64,000 bases of DNA from Vibrio rumoiensis (GCF_002218045.2 NZ_AP018685.1:1116001-1180000), one strand, 5' to 3'; positions 1-9,389 are shown, counted from the first letter of the stretch. Numbers and translations: made by a program. The notes: generated from the sequence alone by a model not told the origin.

Positions 1-1001
1 CTGCATTTTGTGAATTGCTTTATAAAGAATACGGCAACAAAGTGAAATATTGGGTTACGCTAAATGAGCAGAATATTTTCACAGGCTTAGGCTATGTGCA
101 AAAATTGCATCCGCCGAAAGTCTCGGACTACCAACGCTTTATTAACGCAAACCACATTGCCAGCCTTGCAAACGCCAGCGCGATTAAGTTGTTCCGTGAT
201 ATGGGCATTGAAGGCCAAGTCGGCCCGAGCTTTGCTTATGGTCCGACTTATGCCAAAAGTGAGAAACCAGAAGATGTGATTGCGATGGAAAATGCGCAAG
301 AAGTTGAAAATTTCTTATGGATGGATGTGTACGCTAAAGGCGAATACCCTCGCATTGGTTTGAAACTGTTGGAAAACCTGGGTATTCATGTTGATTTCCA
401 ACCGGGTGATAAAGCGTTACTGAAAGCCGGTGTGTGTGACTTCATGGGGCTCAATTATTATCAATCAGCTACTTTTATTGACCCACAACAAAAGCAAGAT
501 AATGTTCAGGCTGGTAATGCTGCGCAGGTGTCTGTGGTCTCTGAAGTGAAAGATATCCCAACCGATAAACTGTATGCACGCGCGGATAACGACTACCTTA
601 AAATGACCGATTGGAACTGGGCGATTGATCCTAATGGCCTACGAGTGTCATTACGTCGCATTACGTCGCGTTACGGTGTGCCTATCTTGATCAGTGAAAA
701 CGGTTTAGGGGCGTTTGATACTTTGACCGAAGATGGCAAAGTGCACGATGATTACCGAATCAACTTCTTGAAACAACACGTTGAAGCGATAGAAGCGGCA
801 ATCGATGATGGTTGTGAAGTCTTAGGTTACTGTACTTGGTCATTCCAAGACTTGTTTAGCTGGTTGAATGGTTATGCGAAACGTTATGGCTTCGTTTATG
901 TTGACCGTGATGAAGAAAACGAAAAAGAGTTGAAGCGTTATAAGAAAGACAGCTTCTACTGGTATCAAAAAGTGATCGAAAGTAACGGTAAAGAATTGTA
1001 A
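1..1001 (+). CDS. 6-phospho-beta-glucosidase (GH1), 3' part only
   Basis: The reading frame is open to the left edge, so the N-terminus lies outside the window; the TTG at 15 is not a real start. This is a glycoside hydrolase family 1 enzyme, which in bacteria usually cleaves PTS-imported phosphorylated beta-glucosides in the cytoplasm. The acid/base motif TLNEQN is visible (Glu codon 66-68), as is the nucleophile motif ISENGLGAFD (Glu codon 696-698). The C-terminal KRYKKDSFYWYQKVI segment is typical of the phospho-beta-glucosidase branch. Whether the substrate is phosphorylated is inferred from this family resemblance. A terminator follows the stop codon, so this is the last gene of its transcript. 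Confidence 0.88.
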   Translation, partial: AFCELLYKEYGNKVKYWVTLNEQNIFTGLGYVQKLHPPKVSDYQRFINANHIASLANASAIKLFRDMGIEGQVGPSFAYGPTYAKSEKPEDVIAMENAQEVENFLWMDVYAKGEYPRIGLKLLENLGIHVDFQPGDKALLKAGVCDFMGLNYYQSATFIDPQQKQDNVQAGNAAQVSVVSEVKDIPTDKLYARADNDYLKMTDWNWAIDPNGLRVSLRRITSRYGVPILISENGLGAFDTLTEDGKVHDDYRINFLKQHVEAIEAAIDDGCEVLGYCTWSFQDLFSWLNGYAKRYGFVYVDRDEENEKELKRYKKDSFYWYQKVIESNGKEL

Positions 1002-1021
1002 TACCACATTGTTCTACCGAT

Positions 1022-1053
1022 AAAAGCAGTACTGAAAAGTGCTGCTTTTTTTA
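1022..1053 (+). terminator. Rho-independent terminator after the GH1 gene
   Basis: AAGCAGTACT, a GAAA loop and AGTGCTGCTT form a stem of about 10 bp with one G-T pair, followed by a run of T. It starts 20 bp after the stop codon. Confidence 0.85.
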
Positions 1054-1117
1054 TTGCCAGTTTTTAAAACGGTGCTATCTTAATCGCCCTTAAATCTTGG
1101 CTTTTATTGAGAATGTT

Positions 1118-1468
1118 ATGCCGCCTATTTTTATTACAATCTCCCTTTTGGTATGCAGCAATGTGTTTATGACGTTTGCCTGGTACGCCCACTTAAAAGA
1201 GCTAGGTAACAAACCTTGGATTATTGCCGCGCTAGTGAGTTGGGGGATTGCTCTATTTGAATATATGTTCCAAGTACCGGCGAACCGTATTGGTTACACG
1301 GTCTTGTCGGTTGGTCAGTTAAAAATCCTTCAAGAAGTGATCACTTTGTCAGTATTTGTGCCATTTTCAGTGATGTATTTGAAAGAACCGCTTAAGCTGG
1401 ATTATTTATGGGCGGGCTTGTGCTTGCTAGGTGCGGTGTATTTTGTTTTCCGCAGCAAATTAGGCTGA
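1118..1468 (+). CDS. DUF486 (DMT-superfamily) small membrane protein
   Basis: A 116-residue protein with four predicted membrane segments, matching the DUF486 family of small drug/metabolite-transporter-like proteins. The N-terminal ASN/CSN..FMTFAWY segment and the internal FQVPANRIGY and LKILQEV motifs are characteristic. The ATG at 1118 is preferred over the upstream TTG at 1097 because the family begins with a short MxPxxx leader running directly into the first helix. The gene is monocistronic between the GH1 terminator and a convergent gene. The substrate is unknown. Confidence 0.85.
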   Translation: MPPIFITISLLVCSNVFMTFAWYAHLKELGNKPWIIAALVSWGIALFEYMFQVPANRIGYTVLSVGQLKILQEVITLSVFVPFSVMYLKEPLKLDYLWAGLCLLGAVYFVFRSKLG

Positions 1469-1494
1469 TTACTATTTTCGCTTGTTCATCATGG

Positions 1495-1797
1495 TTATGC
1501 CGTTGGCTTCTTTTCTAAGCAGCGGCGGCATAAACATCCTTCAAACTTCTCGCTTATTTCTCTCTCTTCCAGTTCAAAACACCAACAGCTGTCCTTTCCT
1601 GCTGCAATGTCACAAAAAGCATTCGAGCCACATTCGGGACAAGTGTGGGTGCTATGGTTACCACTGAGTGTCTCCATTACTTGAGCATGATCCTCATCGT
1701 TCATAGTACGCCATTGCAAAATTTCCGTCATAGTGCGGTGACAGCCTGAGCAAATCCCAGCATTATTTTTACAAGCGGCAATACAAGGTGTTTTCAT
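1495..1797 (-). CDS. DUF1289 plus cysteine-rich CWC-domain protein
   Basis: A 100-residue cysteine-rich protein. The N-terminal 35 residues (TPCIAACKNN..GICSGCHRTMTEI..W) match DUF1289, with cysteines spaced as in that small putative metal-binding family. The C-terminal half (CPECG...CWCFELE....CLCRRCL) matches the CWC cysteine-rich domain. Both halves probably bind zinc or another metal, an inference from cysteine spacing. The two domains are usually separate small proteins, so this looks like a fusion. The role is unknown. It is convergent with the DUF486 gene and divergent from the hydroquinone reductase gene. Confidence 0.8.
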   Translation of the reverse strand: MKTPCIAACKNNAGICSGCHRTMTEILQWRTMNDEDHAQVMETLSGNHSTHTCPECGSNAFCDIAAGKDSCWCFELEEREISEKFEGCLCRRCLEKKPTA

Positions 1798-1960
1798 GAT
1801 AAAAGTCTGGAGCCTAATAAGAAATGTTTTGGCACTTTACCATGTCACTTAAATCAGGTCACTCCTTCAAAACTTTTGAACAAATCCATCAGATGCTTAC
1901 GGTGTGATGGATTTATATCACTCTTATACTGAAGAAAATGAACGAGAAAAGGTGGGCATA

Positions 1961-2917
1961 ATGGGAAAGTTAGTTGAAGGTGTATGGCATGATGTGTGGT
2001 ATGACACGAAATCGAGTGGCGGCAAGTTTGTTCGCGAAGATGCGGGATTTCGAGATTGGATTGAAAATAAACCCGATGCGCCATTTCAGCCTGAATCTGG
2101 CCGCTACCATCTTTATGTTTCATTAGCCTGTCCTTGGGCACATCGCACTTTAATCATGCGTGAATTAAAAGGTTTAGCCGAGCATATTGATGTTACCGTC
2201 GTGAGCCCTGATATGTTGGAAAACGGTTGGGAGTTCAATCAACCTGAACCGTTATTTGGTTTCACTAAATTGCACCAATTATATACCAAGGCTAAGTCAA
2301 CTTATTCGGGGCGTGTGACGGTGCCTGCGCTATGGGATAAAAAAACGCAGACTATTGTGAGCAACGAATCATCAGAAATACTGCGTATGTTCAATAGTGA
2401 ATTTAATGACTTAACCGGCAATACTGATGATTACTACCCACAAGCATTGCGTTCGGAAATTGATGAGTGGAATGAGTTTGTTTATCCCAAGATTAATAAT
2501 GGGGTCTATAAAACAGGCTTTGCGACCACACAAGAGGCGTATGAAGAAGCGTTTGATGGTTTGTTTACTGCCTTAGATAAAGTGGAACAACACTTGTCAC
2601 ACAGCCGTTATTTAGTCGGCCAGCAGATCACAGAAGCCGATTGGCGTTTATTTACCACGTTAATTCGTTTTGATGCGGTGTATGTTGGGCACTTTAAATG
2701 CAACTTAAAACGCATTGCCGATTATCCGAATATTCAAGGTTACATGAAAGAGTTGTATCAAGTGGCAGGGGTCAAACAGACGGTCAACTTTGAACATATT
2801 AAACGACACTATTATTTCAGCCATAAAGGGATTAATCCAACGCAAGTGGTGCCGAAAGGCCCGGCACTGGATTTAGACTCTGAACATGGTCGAGCAAACT
2901 CGGATAACGAATATTAA
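1961..2917 (+). CDS. yqjG: Glutathionyl-hydroquinone reductase, YqjG family
   Basis: A cytoplasmic glutathione-transferase-fold enzyme of the Xi class that reduces glutathionyl-hydroquinones to hydroquinones. The thioredoxin-like N-terminal domain carries the catalytic motif SLACPWAHRT (Cys57), diagnostic of the family. The helical C-terminal domain contains the WRLF, TLIRFDAVYVGHFKCN and HIKRHYYFSH segments. The ATG at 1961 is chosen because AAGGTGG lies 5-11 bases upstream and the 318-residue product matches the family length (about 320-330); the earlier in-frame ATG at 1904 adds an unconserved leader. No operon partner is evident. Confidence 0.93.
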   Translation: MGKLVEGVWHDVWYDTKSSGGKFVREDAGFRDWIENKPDAPFQPESGRYHLYVSLACPWAHRTLIMRELKGLAEHIDVTVVSPDMLENGWEFNQPEPLFGFTKLHQLYTKAKSTYSGRVTVPALWDKKTQTIVSNESSEILRMFNSEFNDLTGNTDDYYPQALRSEIDEWNEFVYPKINNGVYKTGFATTQEAYEEAFDGLFTALDKVEQHLSHSRYLVGQQITEADWRLFTTLIRFDAVYVGHFKCNLKRIADYPNIQGYMKELYQVAGVKQTVNFEHIKRHYYFSHKGINPTQVVPKGPALDLDSEHGRANSDNEY

Positions 2918-3000
2918 TTTGAATATTCACAATAATTCACTTGGAAAATATAAGGTTATTGACTAAATTAAAGGTTCGAAGCAATCAAAGGTATTTGAAT

Positions 3001-3381
3001 ATGTTAAACAGTAATAAGAAAATTATCACATTAACGATGTTAGCTTCCGCTGCGGTTTTGTCTGGTTGTGCGTCAAATGACGAAGTGATTGAGCAACAAA
3101 ATCAGCAAGCTGAACAAATCAGTTCATTACAGGCCGACTTACAAGCTCAGAAAGAATCGAACCAACAACTGGCTGATAAAGTTGATCAACTTTCCATGGA
3201 TCAAGATGAAATTAAGCAACAAATGGAAGATAAATCTTCGACTTATGTGATCAAAGAAAATGACACGCTGTATCATGTTGCTCAACAAAATGGCATGTCA
3301 GTGGATGAGCTACTGCAACTTAACCCTGAGATTAAAAATCCGAATGCATTATTGATTGGTCAAACCATTAATATTAAATAA
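3001..3381 (+). CDS. LysM-domain lipoprotein with Gln-rich coiled coil
   Basis: A 126-residue predicted lipoprotein. The signal peptide ends in the lipobox LSGC (Cys23). Residues about 28-78 are rich in Q, E, D and L with heptad spacing, suggesting a coiled coil. Residues about 80-126 form one LysM peptidoglycan-binding domain (YVIKENDTLYHVAQQNGMS...NPNALLIGQTINI). It is probably anchored in the outer membrane and contacts the cell wall through LysM. The ATG at 3001 is used; the frame runs further upstream but without a signal-peptide-like start. The specific function is unknown. Confidence 0.85.
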   Translation: MLNSNKKIITLTMLASAAVLSGCASNDEVIEQQNQQAEQISSLQADLQAQKESNQQLADKVDQLSMDQDEIKQQMEDKSSTYVIKENDTLYHVAQQNGMSVDELLQLNPEIKNPNALLIGQTINIK

Positions 3382-3402
3382 AGTATTTTTATCGCAAGTA
3401 AT

Positions 3403-3435
3403 AAAAACGGCTGATCAATTGATCAGCCGTTTTTG
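3403..3435. terminator. Bidirectional terminator between the LysM lipoprotein and dcuB
   Basis: A perfect stem ACGGCTGATC/GATCAGCCGT with an AATT loop, A-run upstream and T-run downstream. It can serve the plus-strand lipoprotein gene and the minus-strand carrier gene, whose stop is 22 bp away. Confidence 0.9.
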
Positions 3436-3456
3436 TGTGTGCTCTATCGGGTTTTA

Positions 3457-4782
3457 TTAGCCGAGTAGGGTGGTAGAAATGAAGTAACCAATGATAGTCG
3501 CGGTTGATACACCAATGATACCCGGGATAAAGAAGCTATGATTCAACACATACTTGCCAATTGATGTGGTACCTGAACGGTCAAAGGTAATTGCCGCCAG
3601 ATCCGATGGATAGAATGGGAAGAAGAAATACGCATAACACGCTGGGATAACACCGATTAATACTTCTGGTGGAATACCCAGTGAGAAGCCTAGTGGAAAC
3701 ATGATGGTCAACACCGCAGCTTGGCTTTTTAAGAATACCGACGTTGCAAACATCGCAAACGCAAAGGTCCAAGGATGCACGCTCACAATATCACTCACCA
3801 TTTCAATTAAGTAAGGTTTGTGATGTTCAATAATAGTGTCACTCATCCAAGCAATACCAAAGATGATGATCACCGCCGACATGCCTGCAGTAAAGACATT
3901 ACTTTTTGCGATGTCTTTGGGGTCGACTTTGGTGCACAGCAAAATAATAGCGCCGACTGCCAACATTAAGAATTGAATGGCAACCGACATACCAACCCCT
4001 TGTGGTAAGAGGTTAAGATCTTTACCAAACATCGCGACAAACACCACCACTGCAATACCGGCTAAGAACACGGTTAAGCCTGTTTTCGCTTTTTTAGCAT
4101 TGGCAATATTGTTGGTATCTTCAGCGGTTTCATCAATGAGGGCCGCTTTGAAATCTGGGTTTTTACAGCGCTCAATAAAAGCGTCATCTTGATCGAGTTC
4201 TTTACCGCGGAATAAGCTCCAAGTACAACCCGCCATTAAGCCACAGAAGGTCGCAGGAATGGTTACCATCAACACATGAACTAAAGAAATATCTAAATCA
4301 TTTTTTGCTGCGGTGGCCATCACGACGGCTGCCGCAGCGGCGATTGGACTCGCGGTGATCCCCATTTGTGAGGCGACCGAAGCCATTGCCATTGGGCGTT
4401 CAGGGCGAATACCTTTTTTAATTGAGACATCATAAATAACAGGTAAAAGTGGATAAACACTGTGTCCGGTACCAACAAGAACGGTCAAAAGGTAAGTACA
4501 AAATGGACCTAAAAAAACGATTTGATTCGGGTGTTTACGTAACAGCTTTTCTGCAAATTTAACGAGTAACTTAAGCCCACCAGTCGCTTCTAAAGTGGCG
4601 GATGCAGCAACCACTGCAAGAATGATGAGCATGACACTGATCGGTGGCGATCCGGGCGCAATGCCAAAAACGAAAGCTAAAACGGAAACGCCTAAACCGC
4701 CTAATAGACCAAAGGCAATGCCACCAAACCGAATCCCTGTAAAAATGACTGCTAACAACAGCAGCATGTGAATATAGAACAT
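3457..4782 (-). CDS. dcuB: Anaerobic C4-dicarboxylate carrier, DcuB type
   Basis: A 441-residue inner-membrane protein of the Dcu family, which exchanges fumarate, malate, aspartate and succinate under oxygen limitation. The sequence resembles DcuB more than DcuA: it has VVAASATLEATGGL, GTGHSVYPLLPVIYDV, GIRPERPMAMAS, FRGKELDQDD and YPSDLAAITFDRSGTT. About 10-12 hydrophobic segments are present with a charged loop near residues 190-230. It lies 168 bp downstream of the amidohydrolase gene in the same orientation, so it may take part in purine-nitrogen metabolism; that is only suggested by position. Confidence 0.85.
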   Translation of the reverse strand: MFYIHMLLLLAVIFTGIRFGGIAFGLLGGLGVSVLAFVFGIAPGSPPISVMLIILAVVAASATLEATGGLKLLVKFAEKLLRKHPNQIVFLGPFCTYLLTVLVGTGHSVYPLLPVIYDVSIKKGIRPERPMAMASVASQMGITASPIAAAAAVVMATAAKNDLDISLVHVLMVTIPATFCGLMAGCTWSLFRGKELDQDDAFIERCKNPDFKAALIDETAEDTNNIANAKKAKTGLTVFLAGIAVVVFVAMFGKDLNLLPQGVGMSVAIQFLMLAVGAIILLCTKVDPKDIAKSNVFTAGMSAVIIIFGIAWMSDTIIEHHKPYLIEMVSDIVSVHPWTFAFAMFATSVFLKSQAAVLTIMFPLGFSLGIPPEVLIGVIPACYAYFFFPFYPSDLAAITFDRSGTTSIGKYVLNHSFFIPGIIGVSTATIIGYFISTTLLG

Positions 4783-4908
4783 ACCATTTACCCCTAAAGT
4801 ATTAATACTGTAGAGACGCTAACACCACTATTGGTTACAGGTATTGATCTAGTGCAATAGGCGTATAGATCTAGTTAGGAAAGTAAGAATCTACCAGAAG
4901 GTAAGCAT

Positions 4909-4934
4909 TGTGCTTTCATTATCCTGAAAGCACA
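4909..4934 (-). other. Hairpin just downstream of the amidohydrolase gene
   Basis: TGTGCTTTCA and TGAAAGCACA form a perfect 10-bp stem with a six-base loop, 16 bp after the amidohydrolase stop. There is no T-tract on either side. It may partly terminate or process the transcript between this gene and dcuB. Confidence 0.5.
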
Positions 4935-4950
4935 ATTGTGGTGAACGGTT

Positions 4951-6357
4951 TTAGCGAAGTTTCATTGCTTTTTCGGCTAACCGTTTTGCCGCCGCTCGGT
5001 GTTGAATTAATAAACATTCTAAGTCGAGTCCGATGACATGACCATCATGCACGCGCCATTCACCGTTAATCATCACTCGGTCGGCTTGCTGGGCGCCACA
5101 CATAATTAATGCCGCCAATGGATCATGCGAACCGGAGAAACGAATCTCATCTAAGGTAAACATTGAAATATCGGCTTGTTTGCCGACCTCAAGTGTCCCG
5201 ATATCCGAACGTCCCATGGCTGCCGCTGAGCCTTTGGTCGCCCAACGAAGAGCATCAAGGTGAGATACATTGGCAGAGCCATAACGTAAACGTTGTAAGT
5301 ACATCGCCATACGCACTTCTGCAATCATATTGGAGCCATCGTTAGACGCAGAACCATCCACACCAAGGCCGACTTTCACACCAGCCGCTTCTAATTCGTT
5401 ATTACGACAAATACCGGAGGCAAGCATCATGTTGGAGGTTGGGCAATGGCTAATGCCGACACCAGCGCTGCCGAGGCGTTTGATTTCCTCATCATTAAAA
5501 TGAATACCATGTGCCAGCCAAGTTTTATCATTCAGCCAGCCAACACTTTCCAGATAGTCGACAGGGCGATGACCAAAGCGTTGTAGGCAGAATTCTTCTT
5601 CATCAATGGTTTCACATAAATGCGTGTGCATCATGACGTTTTCTTGATGAGCAATCCGCGAGGTTTCTTTCATCAAGTCAGTCGTCACCGAGAAAGGTGA
5701 GCAAGGTGCGAGTGCAATTTGCGTCATTGCACCATCTTCTCGCTGGTGGTATTGGTTAATCAGCCTCACGCTATCATCAATGATGGTTTGTTCAGTTTGA
5801 ATGGTGTGACGAGGAGGAAGGCCGCCATCATCTTCGCCTAAGCTCATTGAGCCGCGGGTTAAAATGGCACGCACGCCGAGTTTTTGGGCGGTTTCAACTT
5901 GAATATCAATGGCGTGCTCTAAACCAACGGGAATTAAATAATGATGATCAGAGGCAGTGGTACAGCCTGACATCATCATTTCTACCAATGCCACCTCAGT
6001 GGAAAGGGCATGCATTTCTTCATCGAGGCCAGCCCACACCGGGTAGAGTGTCTTAAGCCAGTTAAACAGTTCTTTGTCGAGCGCATCAGGATAGGCACGC
6101 GTTAAGGTTTGGTAGAAGTGGTGATGCGCATTGATTAAACCAGGAGTGACCACATGATTTTTGGCATTCACTACGTGATCAATTTTGTGTTGAGGTTCGG
6201 TGTTTAAAGCCACGAGTTCAAGAATAATATTTCCTTGAACCACAATACCACCGCGTGCATCTTGTGTGCTGCCAGTATAGATGGCAAGAGGGTTTTTAAT
6301 CCAAGTGGTGGTTAGATTTTGAGTCGCTGAATGTGGAGTATTAAGCGTTTGAGGCAT
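4951..6357 (-). CDS. Amidohydrolase, 8-oxoguanine deaminase-like
   Basis: A 468-residue metal-dependent amidohydrolase. Metal-ligand motifs are in order: AHHHF (His78 and His80), MMHTHLCET, LAHGIHF and GVDGSASND. The HHHFYQTLTRAYP segment matches characterised 8-oxoguanine deaminases (Pseudomonas Pa0142 group), which convert 8-oxoguanine to urate; related proteins are often annotated as hydroxyatrazine or guanine deaminases. The neighbouring NCS2 purine permease supports a purine-base substrate. AAGGA lies about 10 bases before the ATG. The fold assignment is firm; substrate specificity is inferred. Confidence 0.8.
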   Translation of the reverse strand: MPQTLNTPHSATQNLTTTWIKNPLAIYTGSTQDARGGIVVQGNIILELVALNTEPQHKIDHVVNAKNHVVTPGLINAHHHFYQTLTRAYPDALDKELFNWLKTLYPVWAGLDEEMHALSTEVALVEMMMSGCTTASDHHYLIPVGLEHAIDIQVETAQKLGVRAILTRGSMSLGEDDGGLPPRHTIQTEQTIIDDSVRLINQYHQREDGAMTQIALAPCSPFSVTTDLMKETSRIAHQENVMMHTHLCETIDEEEFCLQRFGHRPVDYLESVGWLNDKTWLAHGIHFNDEEIKRLGSAGVGISHCPTSNMMLASGICRNNELEAAGVKVGLGVDGSASNDGSNMIAEVRMAMYLQRLRYGSANVSHLDALRWATKGSAAAMGRSDIGTLEVGKQADISMFTLDEIRFSGSHDPLAALIMCGAQQADRVMINGEWRVHDGHVIGLDLECLLIQHRAAAKRLAEKAMKLR

Positions 6358-6427
6358 TCATAATTTTCCTTAGCCATCTCAGCCATTTCAGGGGAGAGGG
6401 TCTTATTGTTTAGGTTATGGTTGTTGA

Positions 6428-6463
6428 GAAAAAGACAAAAGCCGAACGGGCCGACTTTTGTCT
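6428..6463 (-). terminator. Terminator after the NCS2 permease gene
   Basis: Read on the minus strand, GACAAAAGTCGG pairs with TTCGGCTTTTGTC over about 12 bp, including G-T pairs, followed by TTTTTC. It begins 19 bp after the permease stop, so the permease and amidohydrolase genes are probably separate transcripts or attenuated. Confidence 0.8.
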
Positions 6464-6481
6464 GTTACTTAGGTTTATCGT

Positions 6482-8017
6482 TTATTTCATCGCGGTACTC
6501 GGAGTGAGCCGAGATTGTGATTCGGGTGAAGACGTTTGTTGGTCTGATAAGTTATCGTCTTCAGATTGCGCTTCAAGTAAGGTTTGGTTTCTTACAGCTT
6601 CACGTTCGGCGGCAATGGTTGCAATCGCTTTTGAAATGGTTGCTTTTGATTCCATGACTTTAAAAGCTGGAGAATGGCACTCTTCATCCTTTGCCATCTC
6701 AACCACTTCTTGTTTTTTAACTGCAATTTCTTCTTTACGATTCTTCGGTAGGATTTGATGCAAGATAATGGCAATCAAAGTACCAGTAGTGATGCCTGAG
6801 TGGAAAAACTCCGCCATCGCATGAGGTAAATGCTGGATCAAACGAGGTTCAACGGTGACTGCCAATCCAAAAGCCAAACTCACACAAATAATTAGAGCAT
6901 TGCGTTTCGTATCTGCGGCTTTAATCAACATGCGGATACCCGCATAAGCAATCATGCCGAACATAATGAAGCCTACGCCACCTAATACCGGTTTTGGAAT
7001 GGTGACGGCAATCGCGGCCAGTTTAGGAAATAGGCCACCTAGAATAAGTAGTCCACCCGTTGTGGCGACAACATAACGACTTGCAACGCCTGTAATCCCA
7101 ACGATGCCTACGTTTTGGCTGAATGAAGCCAATGGCATGCCTGTCATGATTGATGAAAGTGTACTGCCTAAGCCATCGCCTAGTACGCCTCGTTTCAAAT
7201 CTTTACCTGAAACTTCTTTTTGGCAGTTTGCCCCTAGAGCCATGAAATCACCCGTCGCTTCTGCAACAACAATGATGTAAGCCAAGCTCATACTGAGAAT
7301 TGCGCCCCAAGAAAAGGTCATGCCATATTTCAGTGGGGTCGGGCTGTCAACCCAAGCAGCTTCCGTCACTTGGCTTAAGTCAACCATGCCCATCGTTAGT
7401 GCGACAATGTATCCACCCACAAGCCCAATCACAATGGCAGAAGCGGCGATCATACCTCTGCAATACACTGAGACTAAGATAACAATGCCGAGTGAAAGAA
7501 CGGCTAAGAAGAGCTTTGGTAAGGTCGCAAAATCGGCACTGCCTTTCGGTGCATCACCAATCCAACTCATTGCAACAGGAAGAATGGTTAAACCGATCAA
7601 AGTGATAACCACACCACTGACCACATCAGGAAAGAGCTTCTTAATGTGTCCCATAAAGAAACTAGCGAAAATCACAAGGAATGAACCGACAAAAGCGGCT
7701 CCCATGATGCCACTCATGCCATCGGTTTTACCGATCGAAATAGCGACACCTAAAAAGGCAAAACTTGAACCCATGACAACCGGTAATCGGATACCAACTG
7801 GGCCAACACCAACACACTGAATAATCGTGGCAATCCCCCCAACTAATAAGGCAGCGTTGATGAGGCCAGCGATTTCGTCTGGTGGTAAACCAACAGAGGC
7901 GCCGACAATAAGTGGTACCGCAACGATCCCGCCGATCGACGCTAACATATGTTGTAAGGCCAGTAGTAATGTTGTGCCAACAGGTGGGCGTTGGTTGAGC
8001 GTGTATAAAAGCTTCAT
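6482..8017 (-). CDS. NCS2-family purine (xanthine/urate) permease with long C-terminal tail
   Basis: A 511-residue inner-membrane nucleobase:cation symporter of the NAT/NCS2 family. Family landmarks are the QH pair in the first helix (LALQHMLAS), the AEATGDFMALG segment of helix 8 with substrate-binding Glu and Asp, and the NAT signature QNVGIVGITGV. These favour xanthine or uric acid over uracil. About 85 residues after the last helix are hydrophilic and charged (KNRKEEIAVKKQEVV onward), a longer cytosolic tail than usual. The neighbouring 8-oxoguanine deaminase-like gene would act on imported or salvaged purines. It has its own terminator. Confidence 0.88.
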   Translation of the reverse strand: MKLLYTLNQRPPVGTTLLLALQHMLASIGGIVAVPLIVGASVGLPPDEIAGLINAALLVGGIATIIQCVGVGPVGIRLPVVMGSSFAFLGVAISIGKTDGMSGIMGAAFVGSFLVIFASFFMGHIKKLFPDVVSGVVITLIGLTILPVAMSWIGDAPKGSADFATLPKLFLAVLSLGIVILVSVYCRGMIAASAIVIGLVGGYIVALTMGMVDLSQVTEAAWVDSPTPLKYGMTFSWGAILSMSLAYIIVVAEATGDFMALGANCQKEVSGKDLKRGVLGDGLGSTLSSIMTGMPLASFSQNVGIVGITGVASRYVVATTGGLLILGGLFPKLAAIAVTIPKPVLGGVGFIMFGMIAYAGIRMLIKAADTKRNALIICVSLAFGLAVTVEPRLIQHLPHAMAEFFHSGITTGTLIAIILHQILPKNRKEEIAVKKQEVVEMAKDEECHSPAFKVMESKATISKAIATIAAEREAVRNQTLLEAQSEDDNLSDQQTSSPESQSRLTPSTAMK

Positions 8018-8450
8018 GACATTTCCTTAGTGTCTATTCCACTAGATTCTCATAGGTAGAATGGGGCTACCTTCCTAACTTCGAATTAGCAGTTTTTGTT
8101 TTTATTTTTCTGCATCCATGTATGTATAGGTGTGCTTTAACATTAATGCAACAATATTGAATACAATCAAATTTGTAAATTGGCGGTGTTAATTTCTGCA
8201 AGCTAGGTCTAACTCGCAAGTTTTATGCCAAAAGAAGAAGGAAATGAATTAATAGAAAATACAAGAAATTAATAGAAGTAAGTGATTGTAATTAAAGGTG
8301 GTGTGGATCATTGGGGTGCAAGTGTTGTTGCAATGTAGTGCAAATTACTCCGCTGTAAATTGTATACAATTTTGTTGTATTTTTGTCTTTTATGGTTGGC
8401 TATTTTTGTTTTTTCTATTGATAGAATGTGAAGTAAAGCAGATTTTAGGC
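8018..8450. other. Intergenic region upstream of the permease gene
   Basis: About 430 bp of AT-rich sequence between the permease start and the terminator of the tRNA array. It contains a small inverted repeat (AGGTAG...CTACCT at 8054-8070) in the presumed permease leader. No convincing gene and no purine-riboswitch core was recognised. Confidence 0.5.
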
Positions 8451-8483
8451 GAAAAAAAACCAACTACGAGAGTTGGTTTTTTT
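8451..8483 (-). terminator. Terminator of the tRNA-Tyr array
   Basis: AAAAAAACCAACT and AGTTGGTTTTTTT form a stem around ACGAG. Read on the minus strand it lies 30 bp beyond the last tRNA gene and ends in a long T-run. Confidence 0.9.
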
Positions 8484-8513
8484 ATGTCTTTTTAATCATA
8501 AAAAGAGAAAGAA

Positions 8514-8598
<85 letters not shown>

Positions 8599-8695
8599 AC
8601 AAATTGTGTTTGTTCTTTAGCAATACGAATGACCTGACATCATATCTAGAACGTCTTATTCATGTTAAAAGGAATAACACAAACAAGTTGAATAA

Positions 8696-8780
<85 letters not shown>

Positions 8781-8877
8781 ACAAATTGTGTTTGTTCTTT
8801 AACAATACGAATGACCTGACATCGTATCTAGAACGTCTTGCTCATGTTAAAAGGAATAACACAAACAAGTTAAATAA

Positions 8878-8962
<85 letters not shown>

Positions 8963-9059
8963 ACAAATTGTGTTTGTTCTTTAGCAATACGAATGACCTG
9001 ACATCGTATCTGGAACGTCTTACTCATGTTAAAAGGAATAACACAAATAAGTTAAATAA

Positions 9060-9144
<85 letters not shown>

Positions 9145-9159
9145 ACAAGTGTGGGGCGC

Positions 9160-9210
9160 ATAATAGCAAACTCTTTTGGGCTGTAAAGAAGTTTTTTTAA
9201 ATAATTGATT
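9160..9210 (-). promoter_or_regulatory. Stable-RNA promoter of the tRNA-Tyr array
   Basis: On the minus strand, a -35 TTTACA (9182-9187) and a -10 TATTAT (9160-9165) are separated by 16 bp. The -10 is followed by the GC-rich discriminator GCGCCCC. An A/T tract just upstream (about 9188-9210) resembles an UP element. This arrangement is typical of growth-rate and stringently controlled rRNA/tRNA promoters. Confidence 0.85.
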
Positions 9211-9389
9211 AAGTGTTGAGTTTTCGAACGGTTAAGGCTCTGAGTGGCATTTTATTGAACAAATTGAGTAAGATTTGACTGAAAATAAGGCTTAGTGAGT
9301 TGTGGATTATTTACTTTAACAATAAGCATATTTACATTGTTTTACGCTTCCCTCCTAATTCTGCTGATAGAATAAATGAAGTTATTTAA

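Noticed and set aside
8054..8070. Purine riboswitch before the NCS2 permease
   Set aside because: Only a short AGGTAG/CTACCT hairpin is seen; the conserved purine-riboswitch core could not be found.
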